From Shewanella sp. Isolate13 (GTDB lineage: Bacteria; Pseudomonadota; Gammaproteobacteria; Enterobacterales; Shewanellaceae): a DNA stretch of 64,000 nt. The stretch is from assembly GCF_022398325.1 (NCBI RefSeq), contig NZ_JAKEVD010000009.1, positions 62,001-126,000 on the forward strand, given 5' to 3'. The notes under the pieces were generated by a model that was not told the origin of the DNA, did not search any database, and saw only the letters and a program-made list of their open reading frames with translations. The translations under genes were made by a program, and so were the position numbers. Shown here piece by piece: positions 16,996-27,383 of the stretch. Position 1 is the stretch's first letter, and each line of letters opens with the position of its first letter.

Positions 16996-19896
16996 TTAGC
17001 CTTCTAGTTTTGCAAGCTCAGCTTTCTGCTCGGTTAGCTTATCCATATCGCGTTGGTATTCAGCTTGCTTAGCACGCTCTTTTTCAATCACGGCTGCTGG
17101 AGCTTTGGCAACGAAACCTTGGTTTGATAGCTTGCCTTCGATACGCGCAAATTCAGCTTGGGCTTTTTCAAGTAGCTTGTCGATACGTGCCACTTCTTTA
17201 GCTACGTCGATTAGGCCAGCCATAGGGATCAATAGCTCCATGTTGCCAACTAACTGTGTAGTCGACATAGGCGCTGCTTCACCATCGGCTAGAATCGTCA
17301 TAGACTCAAGCTTAGCTAGGGTCTTGAAGAAGGTTTGGTTAGCCTCTAAACGTGCCTTATCTTGCTCGCTCACGCCACGTAGTAGTGCGTTTAGCGGCTT
17401 AGATGGAGCAATGTTTAGCTCTGCACGGATGTTACGTACCGCAACAATCACCTGCTTAACCCATTCAAGATCTTCCATCGCTGCTGCATCAACCTTATCG
17501 GCCTGATACTCAGGGAACTGGGCTAGCATCAGGCTGTCGCCTTCAACACCTGCAAGCGGCTTAACGCGCTGCCAGATAGTCTCAGTTAGGTATGGCATGA
17601 TTGGGTGCATTAGTCGCTGCATCTGCTCAAGCACAGTAACCAAAGTATGGCGAGTACCACGAAGTTGAGCTTCGGTGCCACTTTGCATTACAGGCTTAGT
17701 TAGCTCTAAGTACCAGTCACAGAACTGGTTCCATGTGAACTCGTAAATGGTGTTAGCAGCTAGGTCGAAACGGTAGTTTGCCATGTGCTCGTCAAAGGCT
17801 TTAACGGTTTCATTGAACAGACCGATAATCCAGCGATCAGCAATCGACAGCTCCATCTCGCCGCCGTTTTGGCCACAATCTAGTGCTTCACCGATGGCAT
17901 CATCACTAGCACCTTCAGCTTGTACTTCAGTGTTCATCAGCACGTAACGAGATGCGTTCCAGATCTTGTTACAGAAGCTGCGGTAACCATCAAGACGCTT
18001 CATGTCCCAGTTAATGTCACGGCCTGTTGATGCCATAGACGCTAGGGTAAAGCGCAGAGCGTCAGTACCGTGAGCTTCGATGCCATCGGCAAACTCTTTA
18101 CGGGTGCTCTTTTCAATCTTAGCCGCAAGTTGTGGTTGCATCATGTTGCCAGTGCGCTTTTCAACAAGCGACTCAAGATCGATACCGTCAATCATGTCTA
18201 GTGGATCGAGTACGTTACCCTTAGACTTAGACATCTTGTTACCCGCTTCATCACGGATAAGACCTGTCACGTATACCGTCTTGAACGGAACCTGTGGCTT
18301 GCCGTTTTCATCTTTGATGAAGTGCATGGTCATCATGATCATACGGGCAACCCAGAAGAAGATGATGTCAAAACCGGTAACCAATACATCCGTTGGGTGG
18401 AAGGCTTTAAGCTCAGCCGTATCTTCAGGCCAGCCTAGAGTTGCGAAGGTCCACAATGCAGAGCTGAACCAAGTGTCCAGCACGTCTGCGTCTTGGCGAA
18501 GTACCACTGAATCGTCAAGCTTGTGCTTAGCACGCACTTCATCTTCATCACGGCCAACATAAACTTTACCGGCTTCATCGTACCAAGCTGGAATACGGTG
18601 ACCCCACCAAAGCTGACGAGAAATACACCAATCTTGAATATCACGCATCCAAGAGTTGTACATGTTTTCATACTGCTGCGGTACAAACTTGATATCACCG
18701 TTTTCAACGGCTTCCATCGCAGTCTTAGCCATAGGCGCAACCGAAACATACCATTGGTCGGTTAGCAATGGCTCAATCACTACGCCAGAGCGGTCGCCAT
18801 AAGGCACCTTCAATGCGTGTGGATCGATTTTGCCGAGTAGACCAAGTTGTTCAAATTCTTCAACGATAGCGGTACGTGCCTTGAAACGATCAAGACCGGC
18901 ATAACGCTCTGGTAGGCTGTTATCTAAGTCGTTGTTTGCACTGCCATCTGTGTTAACCACTTCGGCGCTTGAGCGGATCGCAGCGTCGATAGTTAAGATG
19001 TTGTACATAGGTAGTGCGTGACGCTTACCGACTTCATAGTCGTTAAAGTCGTGAGCAGGCGTGATCTTCACACAACCTGTACCGAATTCCATATCCACAT
19101 AATCGTCAGCAACGATAGGGATAAGACGGTTTACGATTGGCAGCAGAATAAACTTACCAATGAGTGATTGATAACGCTCATCGTCTGGGTGAACTGCTAC
19201 GGCGCTGTCACCAAGCATGGTTTCAGGACGGGTAGTTGCCACTTCTAGATAATCTTTACCATCGGCTGTCAAAGCGCCATCGGCTAGCGGGTAGCGGAAG
19301 TGCCACATGCTGCCCTGTTTTTCTTTGTTTTCAACTTCTAAGTCTGAGATAGCCGTGTGCAGGGTCGGATCCCAGTTCACAAGACGCTTACCGCGGTAGA
19401 TTAGGTCATCTTCATAAAGGCGTACGAATACTTCTTGTACAGCGTTCGATATGCCGTCATCCATGGTGAAACGTTCACGATCCCAATCGACAGATGCACC
19501 AAGGCGGCGTAGCTGCTTAGTGATTGTGCCACCCGAGTGGTTTTTCCAATCCCAGATACGGTCGATAAAGTTTTCACGACCAAGATCGTGACGGCTTAAA
19601 CCTTCTTCAGCAGCCACTTTACGCTCAACCAGCATCTGTGTGGCGATACCTGCGTGGTCAGTACCGACCTGCCAAAGGGTGTTCTTGCCCTTCATACGCT
19701 GATAACGGATCAAGGTATCCATGATGGTATCTTGGAAGGCATGACCCATGTGCAAGCTACCCGTCACGTTTGGTGGCGGGATCATGATGCAATAGTTGCC
19801 TTGAGACTCATCGCCGTGTGGCTTGAAGTAACCTTGCTCTTCCCAGTTTTGGTAGAGAGACTGTTCGATAGACTGCGGGTTATATGTTTTTTCCAT
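16996..19896 (-). CDS. valS: Valine--tRNA ligase
   Basis: A class I aminoacyl-tRNA synthetase of 966 residues, close in length to E. coli ValRS. The HIGH motif is HMGH ([18 protein letters not shown]) and the KMSKS motif is in [16 protein letters not shown]. The [15 protein letters not shown] editing region, [19 protein letters not shown] and the C-terminal coiled coil (about the last 65 residues, rich in Lys/Ala/Glu) are all present. It is cytoplasmic and charges tRNA-Val. It follows holC by 19 bases. In E. coli the order is pepA-holC-valS, but here pepA is about 11 kb away. Confidence 0.98.
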   Translation of the reverse strand: MEKTYNPQSIEQSLYQNWEEQGYFKPHGDESQGNYCIMIPPPNVTGSLHMGHAFQDTIMDTLIRYQRMKGKNTLWQVGTDHAGIATQMLVERKVAAEEGLSRHDLGRENFIDRIWDWKNHSGGTITKQLRRLGASVDWDRERFTMDDGISNAVQEVFVRLYEDDLIYRGKRLVNWDPTLHTAISDLEVENKEKQGSMWHFRYPLADGALTADGKDYLEVATTRPETMLGDSAVAVHPDDERYQSLIGKFILLPIVNRLIPIVADDYVDMEFGTGCVKITPAHDFNDYEVGKRHALPMYNILTIDAAIRSSAEVVNTDGSANNDLDNSLPERYAGLDRFKARTAIVEEFEQLGLLGKIDPHALKVPYGDRSGVVIEPLLTDQWYVSVAPMAKTAMEAVENGDIKFVPQQYENMYNSWMRDIQDWCISRQLWWGHRIPAWYDEAGKVYVGRDEDEVRAKHKLDDSVVLRQDADVLDTWFSSALWTFATLGWPEDTAELKAFHPTDVLVTGFDIIFFWVARMIMMTMHFIKDENGKPQVPFKTVYVTGLIRDEAGNKMSKSKGNVLDPLDMIDGIDLESLVEKRTGNMMQPQLAAKIEKSTRKEFADGIEAHGTDALRFTLASMASTGRDINWDMKRLDGYRSFCNKIWNASRYVLMNTEVQAEGASDDAIGEALDCGQNGGEMELSIADRWIIGLFNETVKAFDEHMANYRFDLAANTIYEFTWNQFCDWYLELTKPVMQSGTEAQLRGTRHTLVTVLEQMQRLMHPIMPYLTETIWQRVKPLAGVEGDSLMLAQFPEYQADKVDAAAMEDLEWVKQVIVAVRNIRAELNIAPSKPLNALLRGVSEQDKARLEANQTFFKTLAKLESMTILADGEAAPMSTTQLVGNMELLIPMAGLIDVAKEVARIDKLLEKAQAEFARIEGKLSNQGFVAKAPAAVIEKERAKQAEYQRDMDKLTEQKAELAKLEG

Positions 19897-19915
19897 GGGG
19901 CGTGTTTATCTCAAA

Positions 19916-20407
19916 CTAAAAATTAATAGGTTGTGTTGCTATATCTTGGGTGCTTAATGCAATTCCAAGTGCGCGATACTGCCGGTAGCGATCGCGAGCA
20001 ATCGCTTTATGGCCATCGTCGTTGGCAACGAAATCGATAATCTGTCCAAAGTTTACCGCAAATTGCGGCACTTGGTCTGCAAGATTAATCAGAAGATGAC
20101 GTTTTTTGTTGGCACCAAGTCTATCAAAGCCAATTTCTACTGGTGCGCCGCCTAACGGACCTTCACCTTTAAGGTTATGGGGCACGAAAGATTGCGGCTC
20201 AAATTGCCATAGTAATTCATCAATAGCATAGGCCTGCTGTTGGTCTTGGCAATGAATGTAGACCAATTGCTGAGTGGCAAAGGCTCGCTGCGCTAGTTGG
20301 CAGGCAAGTAGATACACTTGCTCCAGCGCCGATTTGGGCGCGTTTGATACTTGCTGTGCATCCTTTGGCATCAGATAAAACTGGGCCTGATTCTGACTTG
20401 GCGACAT
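19916..20407 (-). CDS. holC: DNA polymerase III chi subunit
   Basis: A protein of 163 residues. The family pattern is visible: an N-terminal FYLMPKD strand, QLAQRAFATQQLVYIHC, then DELLWQFEPQSFVPHNL with the conserved FVPH, and GNKKRHLLINLADQVP-like residues near the end. Chi links the clamp loader to SSB during replication. It lies directly upstream of valS, as in E. coli. The ATG start is divergent from a DEAD-box helicase gene. Confidence 0.9.
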   Translation of the reverse strand: MSPSQNQAQFYLMPKDAQQVSNAPKSALEQVYLLACQLAQRAFATQQLVYIHCQDQQQAYAIDELLWQFEPQSFVPHNLKGEGPLGGAPVEIGFDRLGANKKRHLLINLADQVPQFAVNFGQIIDFVANDDGHKAIARDRYRQYRALGIALSTQDIATQPINF

Positions 20408-20661
20408 GCTTGAAGACCTGCTCGAAGAGATAGCTTGCTATTGCTTCTGCTTTTTGGCTGACGAAAGAGAGGATTTTACACTAAAAGTCGCTCAGAGATC
20501 AGCCTCTAATCGCGGATTTATTTATCGACAAATTCAGCCGTCCTCTATCGCTTATCATGCAGTAGGCTTTGGGTCTGTGTGGCAACAAGCGCAAACAGTA
20601 CATTTTACTAATAGAGCGGCTGTGGTTACACTCCATGCAATTGTCGTTATTAGCCCATACT

Positions 20662-21951
20662 ATGAAATTTTCCGACCTTAATCTTAGCGCCGAAATCCTA
20701 TCTAAACTACCAAGCAAGCTGGTGAACGCCACCGAAATACAACGACTTGCTATCCCAGAAATACTCACTGGGAAAGATCTGTTAGCACTGGCACAAACTG
20801 GCAGCGGTAAAACCTATGCTTTTGGTTTACCACTGCTGCAAAACATTATCCATGGTGATACCCACTCGGGGGAGATAGAGGCGCTGGTGTTAGTGCCCAC
20901 TCGTGAGTTGGCGTTGCAAGTGGGTGATGCGCTTAAGTTAGTCTCTGTTAGCACTGTGATAACTGTATTGTGTGGTGGTGTTGATAAGGCTGAGCAGATT
21001 AAGGCGCTAGAGCTGCATAGATTACAGAGAAAACCACAGCTTGTGGTGGCAACGCCTGGCAGGTTATTGGATCTGTTACGTGAGCAGCACCTTTCACTGG
21101 CCTCGGTAACACAGCTAGTATTCGATGAAGCCGATAGACTGATGGATATGGGTTTTTGGCCAGATCTAGAGCGCATACTCGAGTATATCCCCAGCAAGCG
21201 ACAGACATTACTATTTTCGGCGACCCTTGCACCAGAGCTAAATAAAAAGGCGCTCGATTTGCTGCATAAGCCAGTTAAGGTCGCAGCGCAGGCTGCTAAT
21301 AGTGTGGCTGCCGATATTAATGAGTCGTTTTATTTGATTAATAAAGGCGATAAGGCGAGGGCATTAATCGCGCTGATTCAAAGACAGCAATGGCCGCAGG
21401 TGTTGGTATTTATCAATGCAAAGGATGATGCTGATAAACTTGTTAAACGATTAGTAAAGGCGGGCATCAACGCTAGCGCTTTGCACGGTGATAAAGCGCA
21501 GCTTGATAGACAGCAAACATTAGCCGACTTCAAGTCGCTTAAGTTAGCGGTTTTAGTCACCACAGATCTGTTATCTCGCGGCATACATATTGATGCCTTG
21601 CCGGTGGTTATCAATCTGGATCTTCCTGCTAGCGCACCTGTCTATGTTCACCGTATTGGCCGTACAGCACGTGCTGGTGATAAAGGCCTTGCGATCTCCT
21701 TAGTGTGTCATGGTGAAGCTGATTGTCTTAAGGCCATCGGGCAATTAACCCATCGAGAGCTGACGCTCGAGAGACTTGATGGATTTGAGGTGACCGACAA
21801 ACCGTCGACAGGAGAGAGTAAGCGAGCACCGCGTGATAAAAAGGCCAATCGCCGCAGCCAAAACAAACGCAGTGCCAAAGATTTTGTTTCTAAAAAGCCT
21901 GTAGCTAAGAAACCTGCAGTTAAGAAACCGAGCACGGCTAAGCAGCCGTGA
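20662..21951 (+). CDS. DEAD-box RNA helicase
   Basis: A protein of about 429 residues with the full set of motifs: ATEIQRLAIPEI (Q motif), AQTGSGKT (Walker A), PTRELA, TPGR, DEAD, SAT, TDLLSRGIH (motif V) and HRIGRTAR (motif VI). The tail is rich in Lys, Ala and Pro (KKPVAKKPAVKKPSTAK), suggesting RNA contact. The longer frame starting at 20569 adds 31 residues unlike the family, so the ATG at 20662 (MKFSDLNL) is preferred, though no clear Shine-Dalgarno precedes it. It is divergent from holC. RhlE-like, but the subfamily cannot be fixed. Confidence 0.88.
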   Translation: MKFSDLNLSAEILSKLPSKLVNATEIQRLAIPEILTGKDLLALAQTGSGKTYAFGLPLLQNIIHGDTHSGEIEALVLVPTRELALQVGDALKLVSVSTVITVLCGGVDKAEQIKALELHRLQRKPQLVVATPGRLLDLLREQHLSLASVTQLVFDEADRLMDMGFWPDLERILEYIPSKRQTLLFSATLAPELNKKALDLLHKPVKVAAQAANSVAADINESFYLINKGDKARALIALIQRQQWPQVLVFINAKDDADKLVKRLVKAGINASALHGDKAQLDRQQTLADFKSLKLAVLVTTDLLSRGIHIDALPVVINLDLPASAPVYVHRIGRTARAGDKGLAISLVCHGEADCLKAIGQLTHRELTLERLDGFEVTDKPSTGESKRAPRDKKANRRSQNKRSAKDFVSKKPVAKKPAVKKPSTAKQP

Positions 21952-21993
21952 GCGGTTTGAATGCTGGGTTGACCAATTAGATTGGGAGTTTAG

Positions 21994-22902
21994 ATGGATC
22001 AATTAGGTGCAATGAAAGCCTTTGTGCGTGTGGTACAAACCGGTAGCTTTTCTGCTGCAGCCAGAGAGCAGAATACTACGCAGGCTACAATCAGTAAGAA
22101 AGTCGCTGCCTTAGAGAGTCTGCTAGGGGCAAAATTACTCACTCGCAGCAGTCGTGAGCTTTCGATGACTGAGGTCGGTGCGGTTTATTATGAAAACTGC
22201 GTGGCGATTATCGCTGAGCTCGATGAGGCGCAGGCTCAGGTGCGATCTCAGCAAGCGTCACCGAAAGGTATTTTGCGCGTTACGGCACCTGTAGTTTTTG
22301 GCTGTCAGTTTATTGCGCCTATCTTGGGTGACTTCCTTAAAAGTTACCCTGAGATAAAAGTCGATCTGATGCTCAGTGATAAGCATGTGGATCTCGTCGC
22401 CGAAGGAGTCGATGTCGCTATTCGTGCTAAGCAACTCGAGGATTCCTCCTTGGTGGCAAGGCATCTATTCGATAATCCTTTAGTTGCGGTAGCTTCGCCA
22501 CAATACCTAAATCGTTTTGGCGAGCCTAAAGCGCCTTCTGAACTCAAATCCCATAACTGTATCGTCTACTCGATGTTGAAGTCGGTCAATATCTGGCACT
22601 TTGAACAGACTGGTGGAAGTGTTGATGATATTGCGGTGCCTGTGAGTGGTAATTGTCGCTGTGATAATGGCGAGGCGATATTACAGTTGGCACTAGATGG
22701 TGTTGGTATTGCCCAGCTACCGACCTGGATGGTGGATGAACATATTGAACAGGGGAAGCTAAATAGAATTATGCCTAATTATCTTTCTCACCCCTTACCT
22801 TTCAATGCTATCTACCCCCAGAGTCGTTATGTGCCGTTAAAAGTTCGCTGCTTTATTGATTATCTAAAGCAGCGTTTAGCCGAAGACTCAAGCTATCGCT
22901 AA
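21994..22902 (+). CDS. LysR family transcriptional regulator
   Basis: A protein of 302 residues. The N-terminal helix-turn-helix (MDQLGAMKAFVRVVQTGSFS, with TTQATISKKVAALESLLGAK as recognition part) and the effector domain (GILRVTAPVVFGCQFIAPIL, then VDVAIRAKQLEDSSLVARHL) match the GcvA/CrgA-like branch with the LMLSDKHVDLVAEGVDVAIR motif. It follows the helicase gene on the same strand by 42 bases. The next gene converges. The regulated genes are unknown. Confidence 0.85.
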   Translation: MDQLGAMKAFVRVVQTGSFSAAAREQNTTQATISKKVAALESLLGAKLLTRSSRELSMTEVGAVYYENCVAIIAELDEAQAQVRSQQASPKGILRVTAPVVFGCQFIAPILGDFLKSYPEIKVDLMLSDKHVDLVAEGVDVAIRAKQLEDSSLVARHLFDNPLVAVASPQYLNRFGEPKAPSELKSHNCIVYSMLKSVNIWHFEQTGGSVDDIAVPVSGNCRCDNGEAILQLALDGVGIAQLPTWMVDEHIEQGKLNRIMPNYLSHPLPFNAIYPQSRYVPLKVRCFIDYLKQRLAEDSSYR

Positions 22903-22923
22903 GCGCTGTAATCAGCTCTAGGA

Positions 22924-23457
22924 TTAACGATAAGTGCCACGGATAGGGTAATTATTTTCAGGGTCACGGATAAAGGAGAGTCCTGATAATAAAGTGGCGA
23001 GCTCTGGACGAGCAAAGGGCCCATTGGAAATATCAATGAGTTGTACTGTGCCTTTGTCGTTAATCACAAACAAGCCGGGCTCGGCAAAGGGATGATCGGT
23101 CTCTTTTTCTGAGCGCGGGTGAGAGATATAAAGCCCAAGCTGCTGCATATGCTCAATAGTGAGGTTGTAAGCGATAGGGAAGCTGACTGTTAATTGAGTC
23201 TTGTGAAACTGTGCCTGCTCGAGAGAGTCGGCCGATGCGGCAACGATATCGATGCCTAACTTCATAAAATCAGCTGCTAACTTTTCCAGCTCATTGAGAT
23301 AGCGCGTGCACAGTGGACAGTGCTTGCCACGATAAATGATCACTAACCGCCAGTCATAACCTGAAGCGGGCGTACCAAGAGAGATTGACTCGCCCGTTAA
23401 GGCGGGCAGTTGAATGCTAGGAAAGGCCGCTCCTGCAGTAAACTTCATTGATGCCAT
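22924..23457 (-). CDS. Redoxin/AhpC-TSA family protein
   Basis: A thioredoxin-fold protein of 177 residues. The active region is RGKHCPLCTRYLNELEKL, a CPxC motif at the start of the first helix, as in peroxiredoxin-like and bacterioferritin-comigratory proteins. GLFVINDKGTVQLIDIS is the later strand. It reduces a peroxide or thiol substrate, or acts as a disulfide reductase. Which one is not clear, because CxxC is more typical of reductases than of classical Prx. An AAGGA precedes the start. It may be cotranscribed from the NTF2-like gene upstream (100-base gap). Confidence 0.8.
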   Translation of the reverse strand: MASMKFTAGAAFPSIQLPALTGESISLGTPASGYDWRLVIIYRGKHCPLCTRYLNELEKLAADFMKLGIDIVAASADSLEQAQFHKTQLTVSFPIAYNLTIEHMQQLGLYISHPRSEKETDHPFAEPGLFVINDKGTVQLIDISNGPFARPELATLLSGLSFIRDPENNYPIRGTYR

Positions 23458-23557
23458 ATCATTATCCTTATTAGGCTTATAGCCCGCAAATGTGTACCCG
23501 TTTTTAGGAGGGATAAAGGTCTGTGACGGCCTTTATCCACCTACTGCTGTCAAAAGA

Positions 23558-24094
23558 TTAGATTGAGATGTAATTGTAGCTGTCATCTTGATGATTGCGT
23601 TTACCGCGGTATTTATCGCTGAAATTATCGGCCCAAATTGCTGTGGCATTCTGGCTTTGGTTCCAGTCGAATACGGTAGAGCGATGTTTAATCTTCCATA
23701 CACCATCACGGCGCTCGAAGCGGAAATGGTGTCGGCCACCTAAGATGCCCTCTTTATCGACACCGTCCTCTTCATGTACATGGTAGGCCCAGACATAAGC
23801 TTCAGCGGTAGCAGTATCACCATCGATCTCGATAAGAGGATTACTAATTCTGTGCTGTGTGGCTTTTAAGGCCCTGAAGCCTTCCATTGCAGGCTCAACA
23901 AATTGATGAGCGTTATCATTGTAAAAGAATAGCTCTGGGAAAATAGGATCTTGATGTTCCTCAATGGCATCTTCCCAGTAGGTTGATTTCATTAAGTCGC
24001 CATCGACTCTATCTAGCGCACGAGCGAATTTGTACATAAGCTCGGTCATCTCTTGTTTGTCTAGTAACTGCTGAAGTTTTTGCTGCATATCCAT
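23558..24094 (-). CDS. NTF2/SnoaL-like family protein
   Basis: A protein of 178 residues of the NTF2-like cone fold. The N-terminal helices (KQEMTELMYKFARALDRVDGDLMK) and strands ending in GRHHFRFERRDGVWKIKHRS match the SnoaL-like groups that include ring-hydroxylating dioxygenase small subunits and scytalone-dehydratase relatives. These fold families use a shallow pocket for many reactions, so no substrate is proposed. An AGGA Shine-Dalgarno precedes the ATG. The upstream gap of about 470 bases holds the promoter region. Confidence 0.75.
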   Translation of the reverse strand: MDMQQKLQQLLDKQEMTELMYKFARALDRVDGDLMKSTYWEDAIEEHQDPIFPELFFYNDNAHQFVEPAMEGFRALKATQHRISNPLIEIDGDTATAEAYVWAYHVHEEDGVDKEGILGGRHHFRFERRDGVWKIKHRSTVFDWNQSQNATAIWADNFSDKYRGKRNHQDDSYNYISI

Positions 24095-24563
24095 GGTGGG
24101 ATCCTCGTGTCATTTTCATTTGGTTTAATTAGCCGCCGAAACTCAAGTTGCCGAAGGCGTCAATGGGCTGTTAAAGCGATGGCAAGATATTAGCTATTCT
24201 CTTTTGTTTTGATAACTAGCGTTATATCTATAGCAGCTATTCCTTTATGGAATGGCGGGGGTGGTTTGTGCTCTAAAAAGTTGTGGAATTTGATGGGTAT
24301 GAAAGTAATTTGTGACTATTTTCTATACAAATAAGGGCTTGGGTGAGGCTCTTAATATCTGCCGATATGATAAAAATTTAATCGATCACATTGGTCAATT
24401 TATTAGCTGGTGAGTTCTCTGTATTGGGGATATACTCCGCGATCGCGCCAATAGTGATTGGTCATTATTCGTTGTTCTACTATTAGGGAAGTCAGTACCG
24501 CTAAGAACAAATAATGATATGCAGTAAAGGGATAGTGTGTTTTTTGTTTTGGTAAGGTGCTAG
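24095..24563. other. Divergent intergenic gap upstream of NTF2-like and paeA genes
   Basis: A 469-base gap, AT-rich, with no recognisable gene. A minus-strand reading frame overlapping paeA (24501-24722) is a shadow. AAGGTG lies just before the paeA start. No clear RNA element was seen. Confidence 0.45.
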
Positions 24564-25886
24564 ATGAGCTTCTTTGATAATGCTGTGATTATATTGATCC
24601 TGATTGGAGTCAGTTGTTTTTTCTCTATGTCTGAAATTGCCCTTGCGGCTGGGCGTAAAATTCGTCTGCGTCAGCTTGCGTCTGAAGGAGATGCACGGGC
24701 AGACAAGGTGTTGCTGCTGCAATCTCAGCCAGGTAACTTTTTTACCGTGGTACAGATTGGCCTGAACGCGGTAGCCATCATGGGCGGTATCGTGGGTGAG
24801 TCAGCCTTTACGCCTTATTTTCACTCGTTCCTTTCAAGTTGGTTGAGCGGCCCTTGGCTAGATAAGATGAGTTTCTTACTCTCTTTTGTCTTCGTGACTA
24901 GCCTGTTTATCTTAATCGCTGACTTGATGCCTAAACGTCTAGCCATGGCGTTTCCTGAAAAGGTAGCCATGACCTTTGTTGGCCCTATGATGGTCTGCAT
25001 CGTGGTACTCAAGCCTTTAGTGTGGTTCTTTAACGGCTTAGCTAATTTTGTGTTCCGTGTTCTGCAAATTCAAACGGCACGTAACGATGCGGTGACCTCC
25101 GATGATATCTATGCGGTGATGGACGCAGGCGCAGAAGCGGGTGTACTCGATAAAGGCGATCAGCTAATGATGGAAAAAGTGTTTGAGATGCAAACCATTC
25201 CAGTGACTGCAGCCATGACGGCTCGTGAGAGCTTAGCGTATTTCTTGCTACAAGATAGCGAAGAGGAAATTAAGGCCAAGATTGCCCAGCAACCTCACTC
25301 TAACTTCTTAGTCTGTGATGAGCAGTTAGACACAGTTGTGGGTATTGTTAACGCTAAGAAGTTACTTATCTGCTTAATTAACGGTGAAAACATAAGCCTT
25401 AAAGATAAGAACTTGGTGAGTAATTGCTTTATTATTCCAGACACCCTAAGTCTGTCGGAGTCGATGGATTATTTTAAGAATTGCCGAGCGGATTTTGCGG
25501 TAGTCATGAACGAGTACTCTTTGGTTGTGGGTGTAGTGACGGCTAAAGACTTACAAGATGCGGTGATGGGCGCCTGGTCTTTACCCGAGAGTGAAGAGCA
25601 GATCATTGCCCGCGATGAACGTTCTTGGCTGATGGATGGCGTGACACCGATTATTGATGTTATGCGAGCGTTAGATATTGAAGAGTTTCCGCAAAACCAT
25701 AACTACGAAACCATCGCCGGATTTATGATGTTTATGCTGCGTAAGATCCCAAAGTGCACTGATGCGGTTGTTCATGCTGGTTATAAGTTCGAAGTGGTCG
25801 ATGTGGATAGCTATAAAGTGGATCAACTGCTGGTCACTCGTATCGATGAGTCGAGTAAGGCTGAAGAGTTAGAGCTCAAGGCTTAA
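24564..25886 (+). CDS. paeA: PaeA/YtfL family polyamine export protein (CNNM-CBS-CorC)
   Basis: A protein of 440 residues: a DUF21/CNNM membrane domain (about 1-190), a CBS pair (about 200-330) and a CorC/HlyC C-terminal domain. The start FFDNAVIILILIGVSCFFSM and MSEIALAAGRKIRLRQLASE, then PGNFFTVVQIGLNAVAIMGG, follow E. coli YtfL closely by eye. YtfL (PaeA) helps remove cadaverine and putrescine in stationary phase. The transmembrane domain resembles the CorB/CNNM magnesium transport group. It is monocistronic, with a hairpin downstream. The symbol rests on the close resemblance to the E. coli protein. Confidence 0.82.
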   Translation: MSFFDNAVIILILIGVSCFFSMSEIALAAGRKIRLRQLASEGDARADKVLLLQSQPGNFFTVVQIGLNAVAIMGGIVGESAFTPYFHSFLSSWLSGPWLDKMSFLLSFVFVTSLFILIADLMPKRLAMAFPEKVAMTFVGPMMVCIVVLKPLVWFFNGLANFVFRVLQIQTARNDAVTSDDIYAVMDAGAEAGVLDKGDQLMMEKVFEMQTIPVTAAMTARESLAYFLLQDSEEEIKAKIAQQPHSNFLVCDEQLDTVVGIVNAKKLLICLINGENISLKDKNLVSNCFIIPDTLSLSESMDYFKNCRADFAVVMNEYSLVVGVVTAKDLQDAVMGAWSLPESEEQIIARDERSWLMDGVTPIIDVMRALDIEEFPQNHNYETIAGFMMFMLRKIPKCTDAVVHAGYKFEVVDVDSYKVDQLLVTRIDESSKAEELELKA

Positions 25887-25964
25887 TACTTAAGGCTTGG
25901 CGTTAAACCTAGCTCTTTACACTCAATAATGGACGCAAGATGCTGTAACGATTGAGTCTAGTCA

Positions 25965-25990
25965 AAGGTGAGTCAAATCTGACTCACCTT
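25965..25990 (+). terminator. Stem-loop after paeA
   Basis: A perfect 11-base stem AAGGTGAGTCA/TGACTCACCTT with a four-base loop AATC, 78 bases after the paeA stop. The T tract is poor (CATGTTT), so it may end transcription inefficiently or protect the 3' end. Confidence 0.5.
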
Positions 25991-26153
25991 CATGTTTATA
26001 ATTATTACCGAATAGCCATTTTCAGCTACCAACTCACGACTCTTAATACAACGTTCACTTCCCACTCTCTACTCTTTACTCACTATTCTTTACAAAGAAT
26101 GAATCTGTGTGGCTGAGCTTGATAGGCTTGTATCGCTCGAGCGTAGGAGAATC

Positions 26154-27383
26154 TTAGGCGTGATAACTTGCTATCTTTTGCTGTAGCTGATGTTTATCAA
26201 CTTTTAGTAACCAGCTTTGATGCCAATCAGTTAGGCGTTCAACCGGCATCGGTGCTGCTATGTAATAGCCTTGTGCTAAGGTACAGCCTAATAATTGCAA
26301 TCGCTGCCACAAGGCTTGGGTCTCAACGCCTTCGGCTACCGACTTAAGCTCGAGTCGAGTGCTCAACAGTAAGCAAGCCTCAACAATGGCCGCTGCCGTT
26401 TTGCTGTTTTCCATAGCTCTAATAAAGCTCATGTCTACCTTTAGTGAATCAAAAGGCAGGGTATCTAGCAGGGTCAAGGATGAGTAGCCTGTACCAAAAT
26501 CATCGATAGATAGATTAAAGCCGTGCATCGCTAGACGTGAAGCCGACTTCAGTGCTCTGCCGGTATTTTCCAAAGCATCTGATTCGGTGATTTCAAAATA
26601 GACCTGCTTACATAGGTTGGGCTGTTGTTTGGCAATATCCAGTAATCGGTCGACGAAGTGGCTATGCATTAAAGTCATAGGGGTGATGTTGATCGCCACC
26701 GAACGACCTGCAAGATGCGCTTGGTGTTGCAAGATGTAATTGACACTCAAGAGTGCTAACTCAGCATCTTTTTGCATCTTACTCAATTGAGGCAGAAAAC
26801 TGGTTGGCGGTAATACTCCCAAGATCGGGTGGACAAAGCGAATTAGTGCTTCACAAGATTGCCACTCGGCGTTATCGAATGCGACCAAAGGTTGGAAGTA
26901 GGGCTTTATCCAGCCCTGTTCAAGGGCGTGCTCAAGTTCTTTCTCGGTGAAGGCTTTACTCTTTATTGAGCCATGACTGGCAAATGTTGAATTTGTCAGA
27001 TTCTCGACATAGGCCAAGTGTAATAGCTCTTTGAGGATATTTATCTTTACGGGCTTGCTAATGGCACCAATCACTTTTAAGTGATAGCTCATACACATTT
27101 TCTGTACGGTATCGAGTACGATCTGATTGCTGGCACTAGTGATAATGATGGAGCCGGTAAACATGAGTTCACTGATATGACTCAAGAAGGTAATTCCATC
27201 CATCTCAGGCATTTTCAGATCGCATAGCAGTATGTCAGGTTTGAAGTTTGCCATTATCTGTAGTGCTTCAACACCAGAGGCTGCAGTTCTAATCTGCGAA
27301 ATCTTAGGTGTTGTGATCAGTTCGAGTTGCATTTGCATCGCTTCGCGCTGAAATAGATGATCTTCAATCAGTAAGATTTTCAT
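26154..27383 (-). CDS. Receiver-EAL response regulator (c-di-GMP phosphodiesterase)
   Basis: A protein of 409 residues. An N-terminal receiver has phosphoacceptor Asp55 in LLCDLKMPEMDG. A full EAL domain occupies about residues 150-395. The catalytic pattern is intact by eye: EAL at 178-180 (SCEALIRF), NITPMTL, FEITESDA, DDFGTGYSS (294-302) and KSVAEGVET. This suggests active hydrolysis of cyclic di-GMP controlled by phosphorylation. It overlaps the hybrid kinase gene by four bases (its ATG lies in the kinase stop), so the kinase is the likely partner. There is no DNA-binding domain. Confidence 0.9.
   Translation of the reverse strand: MKILLIEDHLFQREAMQMQLELITTPKISQIRTAASGVEALQIMANFKPDILLCDLKMPEMDGITFLSHISELMFTGSIIITSASNQIVLDTVQKMCMSYHLKVIGAISKPVKINILKELLHLAYVENLTNSTFASHGSIKSKAFTEKELEHALEQGWIKPYFQPLVAFDNAEWQSCEALIRFVHPILGVLPPTSFLPQLSKMQKDAELALLSVNYILQHQAHLAGRSVAINITPMTLMHSHFVDRLLDIAKQQPNLCKQVYFEITESDALENTGRALKSASRLAMHGFNLSIDDFGTGYSSLTLLDTLPFDSLKVDMSFIRAMENSKTAAAIVEACLLLSTRLELKSVAEGVETQALWQRLQLLGCTLAQGYYIAAPMPVERLTDWHQSWLLKVDKHQLQQKIASYHA

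Noticed and set aside
18080..18562. A 160-codon frame on the plus strand opposite valS (also 17105-17506).
   Set aside because: Lies wholly antisense to a clear essential gene and has a biased, low-complexity composition; a shadow frame.
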